In this document: positions 13,001-25,500 of the stretch, piece by piece
Layout: each line of letters opens with the position of its first letter
Position numbering within the stretch: the stretch's first letter is position 1
Assembly (NCBI GenBank): GCA_947648205.1
Contig: CANSNC010000002.1
Location: 1 to 64,000, forward strand
Source of the DNA: an uncultured Mycoplasma sp.
GTDB taxonomy: Bacteria > Bacillota_I > Bacilli_A > Mycoplasmatales > Mycoplasmoidaceae
Direction: 5' to 3'
DNA: 64,000 nt
The notes under the pieces: generated by a model
What the model saw: only the letters and a program-made list of their open reading frames with translations
What the model was told of the DNA's origin: nothing
The model's database searches: none
Program-made: the position numbers and the translations under genes

Positions 13001-13327
13001 ATAGGACAACAACCAACTGGAAATACAAATAATAGTGATGTTACTCCTGTTACTGATAATTCAAATGGTGATAATATAAAATCTGGAGCATTTGTTTATC
13101 AAATAAATAATAGTGATTTAAAGGATTGAAGTAGTTTTGAACAAGTATTCAATGGTTCTAGTTTAAAAAATGATATTATTTATAATTTATTATTTACAGC
13201 AGCTGCAGATACTAATATTCAAGCTACAGCACTAGTATCAATATTAGAAAATAGTAAATTAACAGTTTATGATACAAGATTAAATACTCAACTTGGTCCT
13301 AAATGAATTACTAACTGAAAAAACTAG
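10016..13327 (+). CDS. Large surface lipoprotein, 1103 aa, paralogue 3 of 3
   Basis: The lipobox ILTSC gives Cys31 as the anchor, and a GAAGGA site precedes the ATG. It shares with its two upstream neighbours FSKGNGTSFANN after the anchor, NPYIINMVLWKYGTP, YSFPYF, FAKNGSIYNDLYIEFAAAS, TIDAFQPNA, IRDEAGVHAIAIEG and PLTSNFGGFKYSQY. It ends with WITNWKN. It is a little shorter than the others because of missing loop segments rather than a truncated end. It is last in the probable operon; a hairpin at 13339-13373 follows. Confidence 0.85.
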
Positions 13328-13338
13328 TTTTTTTGATA

Positions 13339-13373
13339 AAATAACTATTAGTGTATTTAACCAATAGTTATTT
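13339..13373 (+). terminator. Possible terminator after the lipoprotein array
   Basis: AAATAACTATT (13339-13349) pairs perfectly with AATAGTTATTT (13363-13373). The T run after the stem is short, so termination is likely but may be leaky. Confidence 0.5.
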
Positions 13374-13419
13374 CAAAAAGATAGATATATTATAATTTGT
13401 GTATAGTGGGAGATACAAA

Positions 13420-13734
13420 ATGAAAGTATCAGTAACAAGAATCCAAAAAGATGATGAATTAAATGTTGATTTATTCAAATTTAAGGGAAAACCTTTAAAT
13501 GTAACATTAGCATTTTGATATCAATTAATTGAACCAAGATATTTAATTAATAAAGATGCTTTTAGATCATTATGATTTAAGTATACAAATTGTTCAAAAG
13601 AGATTTGTTATCGAGAACAATTTAATCCTGATGTTTTAATGGAATATTTAACACAATGGAATATTTATAAACTTGAAGCATTCTTAGAAAAAATTTGAAT
13701 CAAGTATAAATTTATAATTAATTTTGAAGCATAA
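13420..13734 (+). CDS. Conserved-looking orphan protein, 104 aa
   Basis: The ATG at 13420 opens a frame of 104 codons with three TGA-Trp codons and one TGG, ending in TAA before a strong terminator. A GGGAGAT ribosome site lies just upstream. The product begins MKVSVTRIQKDDELNV and is soluble, aromatic-rich (many Phe, Tyr and Trp) and without signal peptide or membrane segment. Two cysteines lie near the middle (TNCSKEICY). Its own promoter region and terminator suggest a monocistronic unit. I do not recognise the family. Confidence 0.7.
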
Positions 13735-13736
13735 TT

Positions 13737-13764
13737 AATACACCAATATTTGGTGTATTTTTTT
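13737..13764 (+). terminator. Rho-independent terminator
   Basis: AATACACCAA and TTGGTGTATT form a perfect 10-bp stem with a 3-nt loop, followed by a T run. It closes the 104-aa gene. Confidence 0.85.
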
Positions 13765-13822
13765 GTGTAAATTATTGTATTATTTTTATTGTTAATATTT
13801 ATTAATAATTGTTGGATAAAAA

Positions 13823-15175
13823 ATGGCAAAATGATTTAAAAATCCTTGAATACAAGAAGTGTTGAATAGTTTAGATTTTAAAACACTTACAGAGATTCAA
13901 AAAAAAACTATACCTTTAATTTTAGATAATAAAAATATTATAGGTGTATCAGAAACAGGAACAGGGAAGACATATTGTTTTTTATTTCCTATTTTTGATG
14001 CTATAGATTTATCAAATAAAAATATTCAATCTATTATTATTTCACCAACTAGAGAACTTGCAAAACAAATATATGTTAAAGCAAATTATTTTAAAAAATT
14101 TAATAACAATATTAAAATATCAACATTAATTGGTGGCACTCAAAATAATCTTGAAATAATTTCTAAAAATCCTCCACATCTTTTAATTGCAACCCCAAAA
14201 AAATTAAATGATTTATTAACAGAATATAAAGTTAATTTGTTGAATGTTAATAAAATCATTTTAGATGAAGCAGACATGTTGGTAGATCTTGGATTTTTTC
14301 CACTAATTGATAATATTTTTAGTTTTTTCAAGAAAAGTGATGCAATTCAAAAAATTGCATTTTCAGCAACATTACATGAAACACTAAGTGTTCAATTATC
14401 AAAGTATTTTAAAAATACAGAAATTGTTAAAATTTCAAATAAAATTTGAAAACACAAAAAAATTAATCATTATGTTATCCATTATAAAGATGATAAAGAA
14501 AAAGTTTTTTTAAATCTTATAAATAATATTAATCCATATTTTTGTATTGTTTTTGCAAACACAAAAAAAGATGTAGAAATGATTTATAAAATTTTATATA
14601 AAAACAATAAAAATGTTTTGCAACTTCATGGTGGTTTATCAAGTCGTGATAGAAAAAATGTTTTTAAAGATATTCAAAATAATAATTTAAATTTTTTAGT
14701 AGCAACAGATTTAGCTTCTAGAGGAATTGATATAGATGGAGCAAGTCATATTATTTCATGAAATATGCCTAAAGAAGATATTTGATATATACATAGATCT
14801 GGTAGAACAGGACGTAGTAATTATTATGGAGATTCTTATGTGTTTTTAGATAACTCTACAAGTTATCAAATAATTAGATTACAAAAAAAAGGAATCAATT
14901 GAAATAATAAAAAATATAGCAAAGGAGAATTTATAGATTTTGATTATAAATTTAAAAATAGAGAAAAGAAAGAAACTGAAGTTGATATTCAAATAAGAAA
15001 AATTATTCAAACAAGTAGTAAAAAAGTAAAACCAAATTATAAAAAGAAAATAAAGCTAAAAATAAATGAGGTAAAAAGAAAAGCAAAAAGAAATAGAATT
15101 GAAGAACTTGTGAATAAAGAAAGAATAAAAAAATATAAAATAGAAAATGCTAAAAAATCAAAAGATAAAAATTAA
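13823..15175 (+). CDS. DEAD-box ATP-dependent RNA helicase
   Basis: This 450-aa protein has the helicase motifs in order: SETGTGKT (about residues 43-50, ATP binding), SPTREL, ATPKKL, DEAD (about 148-151), SAT, then in the second domain LHGGLSSRDR, ATDLASRGID and HRSGRTGR. It should unwind structured RNA, with ribosome assembly or mRNA decay as usual family roles. The first ATG (MAKWFKNPW) follows a GGATAA-type site. The last ~100 residues are a Lys/Arg-rich tail likely to bind RNA without specificity. The next gene starts about 50 bp downstream. Confidence 0.92.
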
Positions 15176-15227
15176 AAATTTATTTATCTTTAAAAGTATA
15201 ATAATAAGTATTTAAGGAGCAAAAGTT

Positions 15228-15977
15228 ATGCCAAGAAAGCATTTAATTGCATCTGGAATTAATAAAAAACAACAATCACAAGCTAAAATATGAAATAAAC
15301 TTGCTAAAGAAATAAAGGCAGCAGCTAAAGTTGGAGGAACAAATCCTGAGGCAAATCCAAGATTAAAAGCTGCTATTGATAAAGCACTTCAGAATAATTT
15401 ATCAAGAGATTCAATTGATAGAAATATTAATGGAGCAACTAAAGATAAGGATAATCAAACAGATTATTTGTTTGAAATATATGGGCCTAAAGGTCTTGCT
15501 ATTATTGTAATGGGATTAACAGATAATCAAAATCGTTTATTAAGTTCTTTAAAAGGATATTTATCAAAATTAAAAGCTGATATTGCTACACCAAATAGTG
15601 TTAAAATGAATTTTAAGTATTGTGGTGAGATTATTATTCCTTTAAATAAATTAGAAGATCAAGAAAAAAAAGAAGAAGCAAATAATTATGAATTAATTAT
15701 TTTGGAAAAATGTATGGAACTTGGAATTGATGATATTGACATCATAATAAATGATGATTGTTTACAAGTATTAACTACACCAAAGGATTTTTATGTAGTG
15801 AGAGATAAATTAAATGAATCTAATTTAACTTTAGTTAATTCTGAAGTGAGATATATTCCAAATGATTATATAAATCTTGATAATGAAAATTATGAAAAGT
15901 TAACAAGATTTTTAGATTCATGTGAAGAAGATGATGATATTCAATGAGTTGTAACAAACTTTGGAGAGGTAATTTAA
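15228..15977 (+). CDS. YebC/PmpR-family protein (translation/transcription factor)
   Basis: The protein has 249 aa. The N-terminal basic region (AKIWNKLAKEIKAAAKVGG), PRLKAAIDKALQNNLSRDSIDRNI and YEIYGPKGLAI-like segment (here FEIYGPKGLAIIV) are characteristic of the YebC family. These proteins were long called transcription regulators, and several are now linked to relief of ribosome stalling. An AAGGAGC ribosome site is 8 nt before the ATG. The stop at 15977 is one base from the proS start, so the two genes are translationally linked. Confidence 0.92.
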
Positions 15978-15978
15978 A

Positions 15979-17406
15979 ATGGGAAAAATTTTTGATAAAG
16001 ATATAGATTTTACAAAATGATATACTTCAATAATCCTTGAAAGTGAGCTAATAGAATATGGTTTAGTTAAAGGCACAATGATTTTAAAACCTTATGGATA
16101 TTCTATATGAAGTAATATTCAAAAAGGAATGGATAAGTATCTTAAAAAAGTTGGGACAGAAAATTGTTATTTTCCTTTAATGATTCCATATAGTGAATTT
16201 ATCAAAGAGTCTAAACATGTTGAAGGATTTGCTCCTGAATTATTTAAAATTAGTAAGTTAGGTGATAAAGTTCTAGAAGATGAACTAGTAATAAGACCAA
16301 CTTCTGAAATTGCATTTTGTCATTATTTTAAATCTGTTTGTAATAGTTATAATGATTTACCAATTGTGTTAAATCAATGATGTAGTGTTTTTAGAGTGGA
16401 AAAAAATACTAGACCATTTTTAAGAAATAGTGAATTTTTATGACAAGAGCAACATGCAATTTTTTCTAATCAAAAAGATGCAAAAGATTTTTCTTTTAGA
16501 ATGATAAATATATATAAAGATTTTATGAATAAATTTTTGTGCCTTCCTGTATTAATGGGAGAAAAAACTGAATACGAAAGATTTGCAGGGGCTTCAAACA
16601 CTTTTACATGTGAGGCATTAATGCAGGATGGGCAAGCATTGCAAGTTGGAACATCCCACTATTTAAGCACAAATTTTTCTAAAAATTTTGATATTAAATT
16701 TCAAACTAAAAACAATAATTTTGATTATGTTTATCAAACATCTGCTGGTTGTTCTTCAAGACTAATTGGAGCAATGATTTTAGTTCACTCTGACAATAAA
16801 GGTCTTGTATTGCCTAGTTTGATTGCACCTTATAAATATATTATTATTACAAATAGTGAAAAAGATAATAAATTAGAAAAAGTATTATCACATGTTAAAG
16901 CATCATTAGGTTCTATTATTTTTAAACATGATGATAGAGAAAAAGGTATAGGTCTAAAACTTTCTGAATATGAAGTTAAAGGTGTACCATTTCAAATCAT
17001 TATTGGTAGTAAAGAAGTTGAAAATAATCAAATAACAATTTATAAAAGAAATACACAAGAAAAAATGAGTTATACATTAAATGAAATTAATTTTGATTTA
17101 TTTAGAAATTTATTATTACAACATGATGAAGAATTATTTAAAAAAGCAGAAGAATTCTTATTGCGTTCAATTGTTAAAGTTAATAATTTAGAAGAATTTA
17201 TATTGGCTATTAAAAATAAAAAAATAGCATTAGCCTATTGAAATGGTAATCAAGAAGATGAAAAAAGATTAAAAGATTTAACAGGTGCATCATCTCGTTG
17301 TATTAGTTGAGATCATAATGCAGATTATCAAAATTCAAGTAATCAAAAATGTTTTTTTACCAACAAAGATAATGCTAAACTAGTTTATTTTGCAAGAGCA
17401 TATTAA
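15979..17406 (+). CDS. proS: Prolyl-tRNA synthetase
   Basis: The 475-aa class II synthetase has motif 2 in the region VIRPTSEIAF ... [22 protein letters not shown] (non-contiguous here) and motif 3 region ending in SAGCSSRLIGAMI. It is the short eukaryote/archaeon-type enzyme used by mycoplasmas, without the inserted editing domain of the E. coli type. An anticodon-binding domain follows (YKYIIITNSEKDN onward), with a C-terminal part ending CFFTNKDNAKLVYFARAY. It charges tRNA-Pro in the cytosol; a tRNA-Pro(TGG) gene is at 60164-60240. Confidence 0.95.
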
Positions 17407-17432
17407 TTATTTGATTACAAATTATGTATAAT

Positions 17433-17472
17433 AAAAACACACAAAGTCATAGTTTTGCTATTGTGTGTTTTT
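17433..17472. terminator. Bidirectional terminator between proS and pncB
   Basis: AAAAACACACAA pairs with TTGTGTGTTTTT. The A and T runs on the two sides allow termination of both converging genes. Confidence 0.85.
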
Positions 17473-18535
17473 ATATTTTTTTCATTTTAGCAATTAAATT
17501 ATCAATGTTATTATTTCTGCCAAATTTAGCTTGATAATTTTCGTTTGATTTAATTAAATCACCTGTAAAGTGAACATTTACTTCTAATAACGATTTTCCT
17601 ATACCAAAAAAATCAACAGGAATTTTATTTTTTTTGAAATGTTTTATTTTATCAATATTGATTCCACTAGAAACTATTATTTTTGTATTGTGCATGTTAT
17701 TTTTATCTAGTTCTTTTCTACAAGCTAATATTAGCTTGTCGCAAACACCATATAATTCTTTTTTGTCTTTTCAATTCCCAACTTGTAGTGATTTATCTAC
17801 AATTTTATTAGATGTATCAATTCTTATAGAATTAATTTTAAATGGTAATTTAGCTATTTTTTGTATTTCAGATAAACAGTCATTATTGTAGTCAATTAAA
17901 GCTACAACTGGTCCTTCTTTAATTAATTGTTTGTATGCAATTAATGCTTTATCTATTTGGCCATCAAATTGTTGAATTAAAGCATGAGGAACAGTGCCAA
18001 GATAATTTACACCAGATTTATTTTTTATTAATTCAATATGTTGTTTTGTACAGAAATTCCTAACACCACCAATATATGCTGCATATCCATCATATTTTTG
18101 TAATGAATAGTCATCACTTCTGTCTGCCATTAATAATAATTTATCTCCTTGTATTTCATTTATTATTTTGTAACAATTGTTAGCAACTGATGATCTTCTA
18201 GATAAAATTCCATCAATTACATTTTCCAAATGCCCAAAATATTGGTAGTTACCTCTAATTACTAATACTGGTTTTTCTTTTTCTATTATTGATCCATCTT
18301 GTTCATACCATATTTGGAGAGAATTAAATTCTTTTTTTGTTAAACAAAATTTTAATAACTGTATTGTTTCTTCTATTCCACAAACCATAGCTGTATCATT
18401 AAAATGAAAAAATCTTAGGGTTACATCATTTCCTAAATTATTTTCTTTAAATATTTTTTGAGTTGAAATAAAATATTTGGATGAATATTCTTTTAATTTG
18501 AGTTTTCTATCAAATTTAAATTTGAGTGTATTCAT
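17471..18535 (-). CDS. pncB: Nicotinate phosphoribosyltransferase
   Basis: This 354-aa enzyme has the family segments VTLRFFHFNDTAMVCG, LSRRSSVAN, ADRSDDYSLQKYDGYAAYIGG and YLGTVPHALIQQF, followed by a C-terminal barrel region ending with IVSSGINIDKI and DFFGIGKSL (phosphate binding). It converts nicotinate and PRPP to nicotinate mononucleotide, the first step of NAD salvage, and fits an organism unable to make NAD de novo. TGA-Trp joins the two parts near 17768. It converges with proS. Confidence 0.93.
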
Positions 18536-18850
18536 ATTATGTTTCCTAGTATTTACTATTTTATAATTATATGTAATAATATGGATAATGTTAGATAAAA
18601 CATATTCATATTGAATTAATTAAATAATGATATGTTTGTTTAAAAAAGCATTAATAAAACCTCTTATTTATAATTTTTATAATGTAAAGTTGTATAACTA
18701 ACTTCAAATAACCATATAAATTTATAGGTTATGTTGGTATTGCTACTATTATAGAATATCTTTAATCATAGCGTTGTAGACTACAAAATGTGTAATTATG
18801 CATTATTAGTCTGCCATGTTATTTAGTTATTTATAGGGTAGGAATTATTT
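18536..18850. other. Divergent promoter region between pncB and the giant surface proteins
   Basis: There is no gene in these 315 bases. They must hold both promoters. A TATTATAGAAT stretch near 18748 is a possible -10 for the rightward operon. GTAGACT (18776-18782) can pair with AGTCTGC (18808-18814), giving a stem-loop in the leader about 40 nt before the ribosome site. No known riboswitch was recognised. Confidence 0.35.
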
Positions 18851-21800
18851 ATGAAAAAAAAGTCACTTAATAGTGTAAATATAACTGAACCGAATAATTA
18901 TGTAGTTAAAACAAATTTAGTTAAACTAGCAAAAATTGAAAAGAAGAATTCAAGATTTCTTACAAGAAAAAATGTTCTTCTTGGTTTAATGGCTAGTACA
19001 ATGGTTGCAGTTCCTGTAGCTGTTGGAATTACACAAATTGAAAGAAGCATTGCTTCTTATAAGTTTGATGGAAAATCATTCAGCTCTGTTGATTCTGCTT
19101 TTGATTATGTTAAAAACAATTCAGAAGTACAAGAATATCAAAATGAGGGTATGAAGTCTAAATGATATGTTACTATGAATGGAGTTAAAAGATCATTTGA
19201 TACTCCAGAGGCTTTAAGACAGTATTTATTTGCTAATCAAATACAATCAGAAAAATATAGTACGTCTTTAAACCTTGATAATTATGTTGATAAGTCAACT
19301 GGTATTTTAGGTCTGGATGATAGTTTATGATCAAGCATGAATTCTGGAACGAATGCTAATGCTAATAAAGAAACTATTTATGAAAAAAGTAATGGTGGAT
19401 TTGCAACAAATTCTGATGATGCTATGAAAAGTTATTTTAGTGTACAAGATGCATATTATTTTAATAATATGTACTTTAACTCAAAAGAAACTTTAAGAAA
19501 TTATCTTATTTCAGATTATTTACCAAATACTAGAGGAACATTTAATTCAATTACTATTGAAGGTCCAAATGGGGTAAAATCTAATCCAATTTCATTATCT
19601 GATACTAGTGAAAATGGGGCAATTAAAGAAATAAAGAAATTTATAGAAGCAAATGCTGAAAAAGTTGTAACATATACTAATTCAAAAACACAAAAAACAG
19701 TTAATATAAATAGAAAAAATATTGATGCTGTTATTGGTGAAGTTAATGTTGAAGATTTAGATTATCAACATGTTCAATCAAGTCAAGGTGAAAGTAGATA
19801 TATTATTGATAATAGTATTGAAGATGAACACAATTTGATAGGTCCATATTTTTACAAAGGTAATATGGATGTAGGAAGTTTTTCAAATAAAAGCATGTGA
19901 AAAAAAGCTAATGGTGTCTCTAAACAAGTTTATGAATCTTCTGTAATTGATAACTTAATTGGAACTTTTTTCACAACAATAATTAATGATGACAATCAAG
20001 TTAATAAATTAGAAACTCAAACAAATGAATCTAAGCCACATATTTTTAGAACTTTATTGGTAACAGCAGATAATCAATCATTAGATGAATGATACTTAGA
20101 ACAAGTTAAAGCATATAATGCTGATTTATATAATGAAATTGTTACTGCTTTAAATTCTTTAATGAATGGTAAAAAATTTAATACATTTTATAAAATCCCA
20201 GTGATGTATAGTTTCATTATGCAAAGATTAATCAATATGAATGCTACAAATGATATGATTGCATTAACAATTGGTTATTTCTCAAAAGTTGCTGATTTTA
20301 TTCAAGATTCAATTGAACTTTCATTATTAGATAGTACATTATTGACTAGAAGTTCAGATGGTAAAAAATTTGATGTTAAAGAATTTTTTCAAATTGGAAA
20401 CAATGAATTTGACCTTAATACATCAACAGAATATTTTTTAAATGAATTTAAAACATATGATTGTTTAATTGCGGGTATAAGTGCTTATGTTGGTGCTGCT
20501 AATAATATTAATACATTAGCTGGTACACTAGTATATAGTGGGTATAATCAAAAGTATTTATTTGATTTCAAAATTATTAATGAAGATAAGTTTTATCAAA
20601 ACTATGCAAAATTTGAAAATATATTCACTACATTTTCAAAAACAAGTTATGATGCATTGTTAACTGAATATATAAAACGTACAACAAATTCAGATATTGT
20701 TAAACTTCAATCAATGATTAATAATGGTTCAACAATCGCATCAATTGATGCAGAACTTGCAAAAATAAAAACAATTCATGGAAATAGTGCTCAAGAACTT
20801 ATTAAAGGTGTTGCAGCTAAAAATACTTATTTGTTTGCATTGGCTGAAGAAGCTCTTAAAGCTGAGATTGATGAATATATTAGCACTGGAAAATGAAATG
20901 CTAGTGGAATGTTGGTTCAACTTGGAGATGTTAGAGCAAAAGGGTTAGTTGATTTATATAAAAGCACAAAAGATGATCCAAATTTTAGTATTTATACATC
21001 ATATATATATGCTTTAATTGATTTTAGAACAGGATCTGGTGTATTTAATACTCATGATTCTATATCTAATGAAAAATTATATAAGGCAAATGTTGCTAAA
21101 GTAGTAGTCTTTTCACTTGCATCTGTAGGTGGAGCAGCTTATGCAATTGAAAGTTTATATAGAAATTCTTTGAAACTTCAAGATTTTGTAGATAACTTTT
21201 ATGGACCTGATGGTCTTCCTGCAAAAATACGTTCTGTTTACGATACAGTAAAAGATTCTATTAAAAATAAATGAACTACTCTTAAAAATAAAATTCCTTT
21301 TAGATTTAGAACATGACATCTTTATTATGATGGTGCTCCTACAATATTTAAAAAATGATCAACAGCTGGTATTTTCAAATCAATAGGAAAAGTTGGTGAT
21401 GTATTTGCAAAAGCTGCACCTTTCATAGGGCTTGCAGCAGCTGGACTTGAAATATTCACATTAGTATATGATTTAATTAAGGTAACAAATATTCAAGACT
21501 TTTATGTTTATACAACAGCTGATGGAACTGAATTTATTTGAGATGGTGGATTAACTACTAGTAGATTCTTTGGCCTTGAAGTTAAACAACAAGTGGGAAT
21601 AAGTGCAATGAAATTGGTTCCTCCAGTTCAAATTACTAAACCACAAATTACTGAATTCTATTATTATAATCAAGTTAAGTATTTTGATATTTCACAATTG
21701 AAAAGAGATCAACTGCTAACAATAATTTCTAATGATGAAGTTACTTTAGGTGAAAACTTCAAAAGAAGTTTTACATTCTCTCCAGATTTCCAAAATGCAA

Positions 21801-22585
21801 ATGGAAGTTATGATACAAAAGAAAATTTAATAAATGGTGTTATTGCAGATATTGGAATAACTAAAGGAACTAATGGTGCATATAATTTTACTAGTGTAAA
21901 TACAAATTCGAAATATGTATCAAATACATCATATGTGTTAGGAAATGGTATTTCATCTAGTACTGGTGGTCAAAATTCTGTAATTGCTGATAATATTGTA
22001 AAAAATATTAGACCAACAAAAGTTGCTCAATTGCCAAAAATTACAAATGGAAAAATTTCTGGTAAAAATGATCAAGAATTTGTATTGCCTGGAAAGGTAT
22101 GATCATCAGAAGGTATAGTTGATAATTCAGGACAAGCAGCAAACTATATTACTGATAATTCTGCAAATGAATTAAAAAATGGTACTACATTACCAACTGA
22201 TGGTAACATTAGTAGTGAGATATTTAAAACTCCAGATGCAGCAGCTGCTGCAAATGCTTCAAAAGACGCTTTATTTGAAGTATTTAAAACTAAAGCTGCA
22301 CCAAATTCAAAAACTGTTTTAAAATCTGACATTTTACAAAATAATGAATACACAAAATTAAATTCAGAAATACAAGAAAAAGAAATCTTTAAAGCAACAC
22401 TTCCAGATCAAGGAACTGTATACTTTACTGAAAGAGTAAATGCTGAAAATTGAATTTTAAAAAATGTAAATTTTGAAAAATATACAGATGTAATAACTGA
22501 TGCATCTTATGTATATAATGGAATGTACTTTGCAAGTACATCTGAATTAAAAGATTGATTACAATCTGTAATCGTTATGGGGTAA
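18851..22585 (+). CDS. Giant membrane-anchored surface protein, 1244 aa
   Basis: A basic cytoplasmic tail of about 40 residues precedes one membrane segment at residues 41-62 (VLLGLMASTMVAVPVAVGI). There is no lipobox, so it is probably a signal-anchored surface protein. Further moderately hydrophobic stretches occur near residues 755-775 and 855-885. A motif resembling Y-x-F-x-G-x-x-F-x-S-x-x-x-(A/L)-x-x-Y recurs, for example near residue 70 (YKFDGKSFSSVDSAFDYV), near 105, near 203 (YYFNNMYFNSKETLRNYL) and at the C-terminus (YVYNGMYFASTSELKDWL). A GTAGGAA ribosome site precedes the ATG. The next gene starts 5 bases after the stop. No known family is recognised; an adhesin or terminal-organelle role is conceivable but unproven. 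Confidence 0.85.
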
Positions 22586-22590
22586 TTATT

Positions 22591-25500
22591 ATGAAAAATA
22601 ATATTAAGAAAATTTTAATAATCTCTACATCTACTTTTGCTACTATTGGTACTTCTGCTGCTATAGGTATTAGTACTATTGCAAATGCAAGTGGTTTAAA
22701 TATTAATTCTGTAAATTCAAAAGCAGTAGTTAATGCTACTTTTGATCCTAATAAATCATTAGTATTTCAAGGCAAAACATATAAAAACATTTATCATGCA
22801 ATTGAAACTTATGCTTCAAATGCTGAAAATGTAATTGAAAAAACTTTTGTAGGTGATGTAATGGATGCTACATCTATAACTAATAAATATGAAACTGTTA
22901 ATCTTTCAAAACTTAGAGAATATGATTTAACAAAAATTTCTAAGGCATATAAAACTTTAACTGATAGTTATGTTAGTTCAATAGATGAAGCTAAACAAAG
23001 TTATTTAAAAGAACCTGTTATTGCTTGAACAGATAATAGTGGTTCAATATTTGATAGTGAAGGTGAAGCTGCTGAAAGTATACTAAATAATAAGTTCACT
23101 TCTCCTGTAAGTTACTATGAAGTAAAAGACTATGCAAACAAAGATTCTAATGGTAATCCAACAATTGTTAAAATTAACCCATTAAATAAAAAAGATGTTC
23201 AAGCTCTTAAAAGAATTGCTGGAGAAAACTTTTTAATTGAAGATTCAGGATTTACTTTATCAAGAATGTCAAGTAGTGATGCTGGTTATGTAAATGATGA
23301 CTTTAAAGGTTGAACAAACCAACAAATTAATGAAACATTAAATAAATTAACACAAGGTGTTACAGATCTTGTTAAGAAAAATATGTGACTAAACACAAAT
23401 GTTGTTGCAAAACCAGATAATAATAAAATTCAAGGTAAATTATATGGCTCATTTGGGTCTGTAACTCTAAAAAAATTTAGTATTAGTTATGGTACTTTTG
23501 CTGATGGTGGTGTAGATAATAGTTCTATTGGAACTACATATGATACTATAATCAATGATTCTGTTTACATAACAGATAAAGAAAAATTTTTACAAAAATT
23601 TAATATGTATAGTGATACATTTTCTAGCACAGACCCTTATAGAGATGCAACTATTAAAGGTGGACAAACAATTTTTGGTGGTCAAAAATATAGAATATCT
23701 TTAGATGCTACTCAAAAAAGTGCTATTATGTCTTGAGTTATGTTAGAAGGATGAACTGGTGAAGAAGTTTCATTCTTAGGTCGTGGTAAACAATCAAATA
23801 TTTGATTCTATGTAAACCCTAACCAAGAAAAATATGCAGAATTGATGAAAAATAATGATTTTAAAACAAAGCAAACAGAAAATGCTAATAATGTTGTTAC
23901 TCAAGTTGACAATTACATTAAAACAAATTTTAATTCATTTCTTTCAGATCAAGAAATTACAACTCTTATTGCAAATATAAAAGATCCTATAATTAATGTT
24001 TTAACAAATAAGATTATTGAAAAAGATCAAATTTGAATTAATGCTCCTAAGTCTACAGGTGAAATTAAAGTAGGTTTAGATAAACTTAATAGCATTATTC
24101 TAAATAAAATAGACCAATTGTATAAAGAAAAAACTGGAAAAACTTTTACAGATGTAATTCGTGAAAAAACTATTGCAAATAAACAATATGTTGAAAACAA
24201 AGATACTAATGACATTATTTATACATTTAACTATAATGGTGTTCCATTATTTAAATTGGAAAAAAGTTTATTTGGTAGTCTATATGCTGATACAAATGAA
24301 ATGTTTAGAGTTCAACCATTGGAAGAAGTTAAAAAATCACTTAAGTTTGCATTAACTAACAATTTCCAAGCAGCAATAACTAATATTGTTAATGGATTAA
24401 GTAATATCTCTAATAGCTTTAATAAAAAAACTTCAACTAATAATGGTTTAGTTGCTGATACAGTATTAGCAAAATCAACTATTGATAATTATAAAGATAG
24501 TAGTAAAAAGCAAAATAATTTTGGATTTGTTTCAAAAACAGGCGAAGGATTTACAAATAATTTTGATGCTACATATTCTAGTAAATTTATTGACGAATTT
24601 CAATTTGCTAAATATGGTTTAACTGATCAATCTTTAATTAAAAGTTTAAATGCAACAAAACTTGATGATGAAAGTTTATTACAAAATCAAAATGGTATAT
24701 TTTTAGCAATTAAAAATTACAACAATAATTTACAAAATTATTTAAGTAAAGCTTCACCTTCTGATATTCAAAAGAAGACTTTAAGCACAAATTATGTGAG
24801 TGATCCAAATGATGTTATCTTCTTATTCAATGCAGATAAAACACCACTTCAAGTTAAATATTCTGAATATTTTGATAATAGTTATAAATTTAATGAAAGT
24901 TTAAGTGATAATAGTGTTTCTTTAATTAAATCTATTGAAGAAAAAGAAGAATCAATTGAATCAAATAAATTGAACAAACCTACAAAAGTCGTTATAGTAA
25001 AAGACTCAAGTGGTAATATTGTGAATTTTGAAAGTGTTAATGGAAACACTATAACAAATGATGGTTATGCAACTTCTAAAGAACAAGCTTTAGAAAATGC
25101 TAAAAATCAAATTGATGTTAAAGAGTCATTAGATTATGTATTTTATAATAATGATGATAATTCTCAAGTTTTATTAAAAAATAAAGTTACTAAGTTAAAT
25201 GTATTATCAATCAATAATAATGGAACTAAATCTACTTATGGTTTCTTAAAATATCAAGATTTATATAATTATTTATTTGATTATATTAAATTGAATAGTG
25301 AAGGTAATGGTTCATCATTACCAGATAGTCAACCTCCATTTTCAGCTGAATCAATTAATACAAAAGCAATTGCTGATGTATTAGCAACTGTACATTCATT
25401 AGATGATATTAATAAATCAACTTTAGATGAAAAATTTAATCAATTTGGAAGTGCATTTGGAATTTCTGATTTAAATACATGAAAAATGTATATTAAGAAT

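Noticed and set aside
22555..22590. An earlier in-frame start for the 1081-aa membrane protein
   Set aside because: The ATG at 22591 has a GGGG ribosome site and begins a proper signal peptide; the upstream codons overlap the preceding gene and add no signal.
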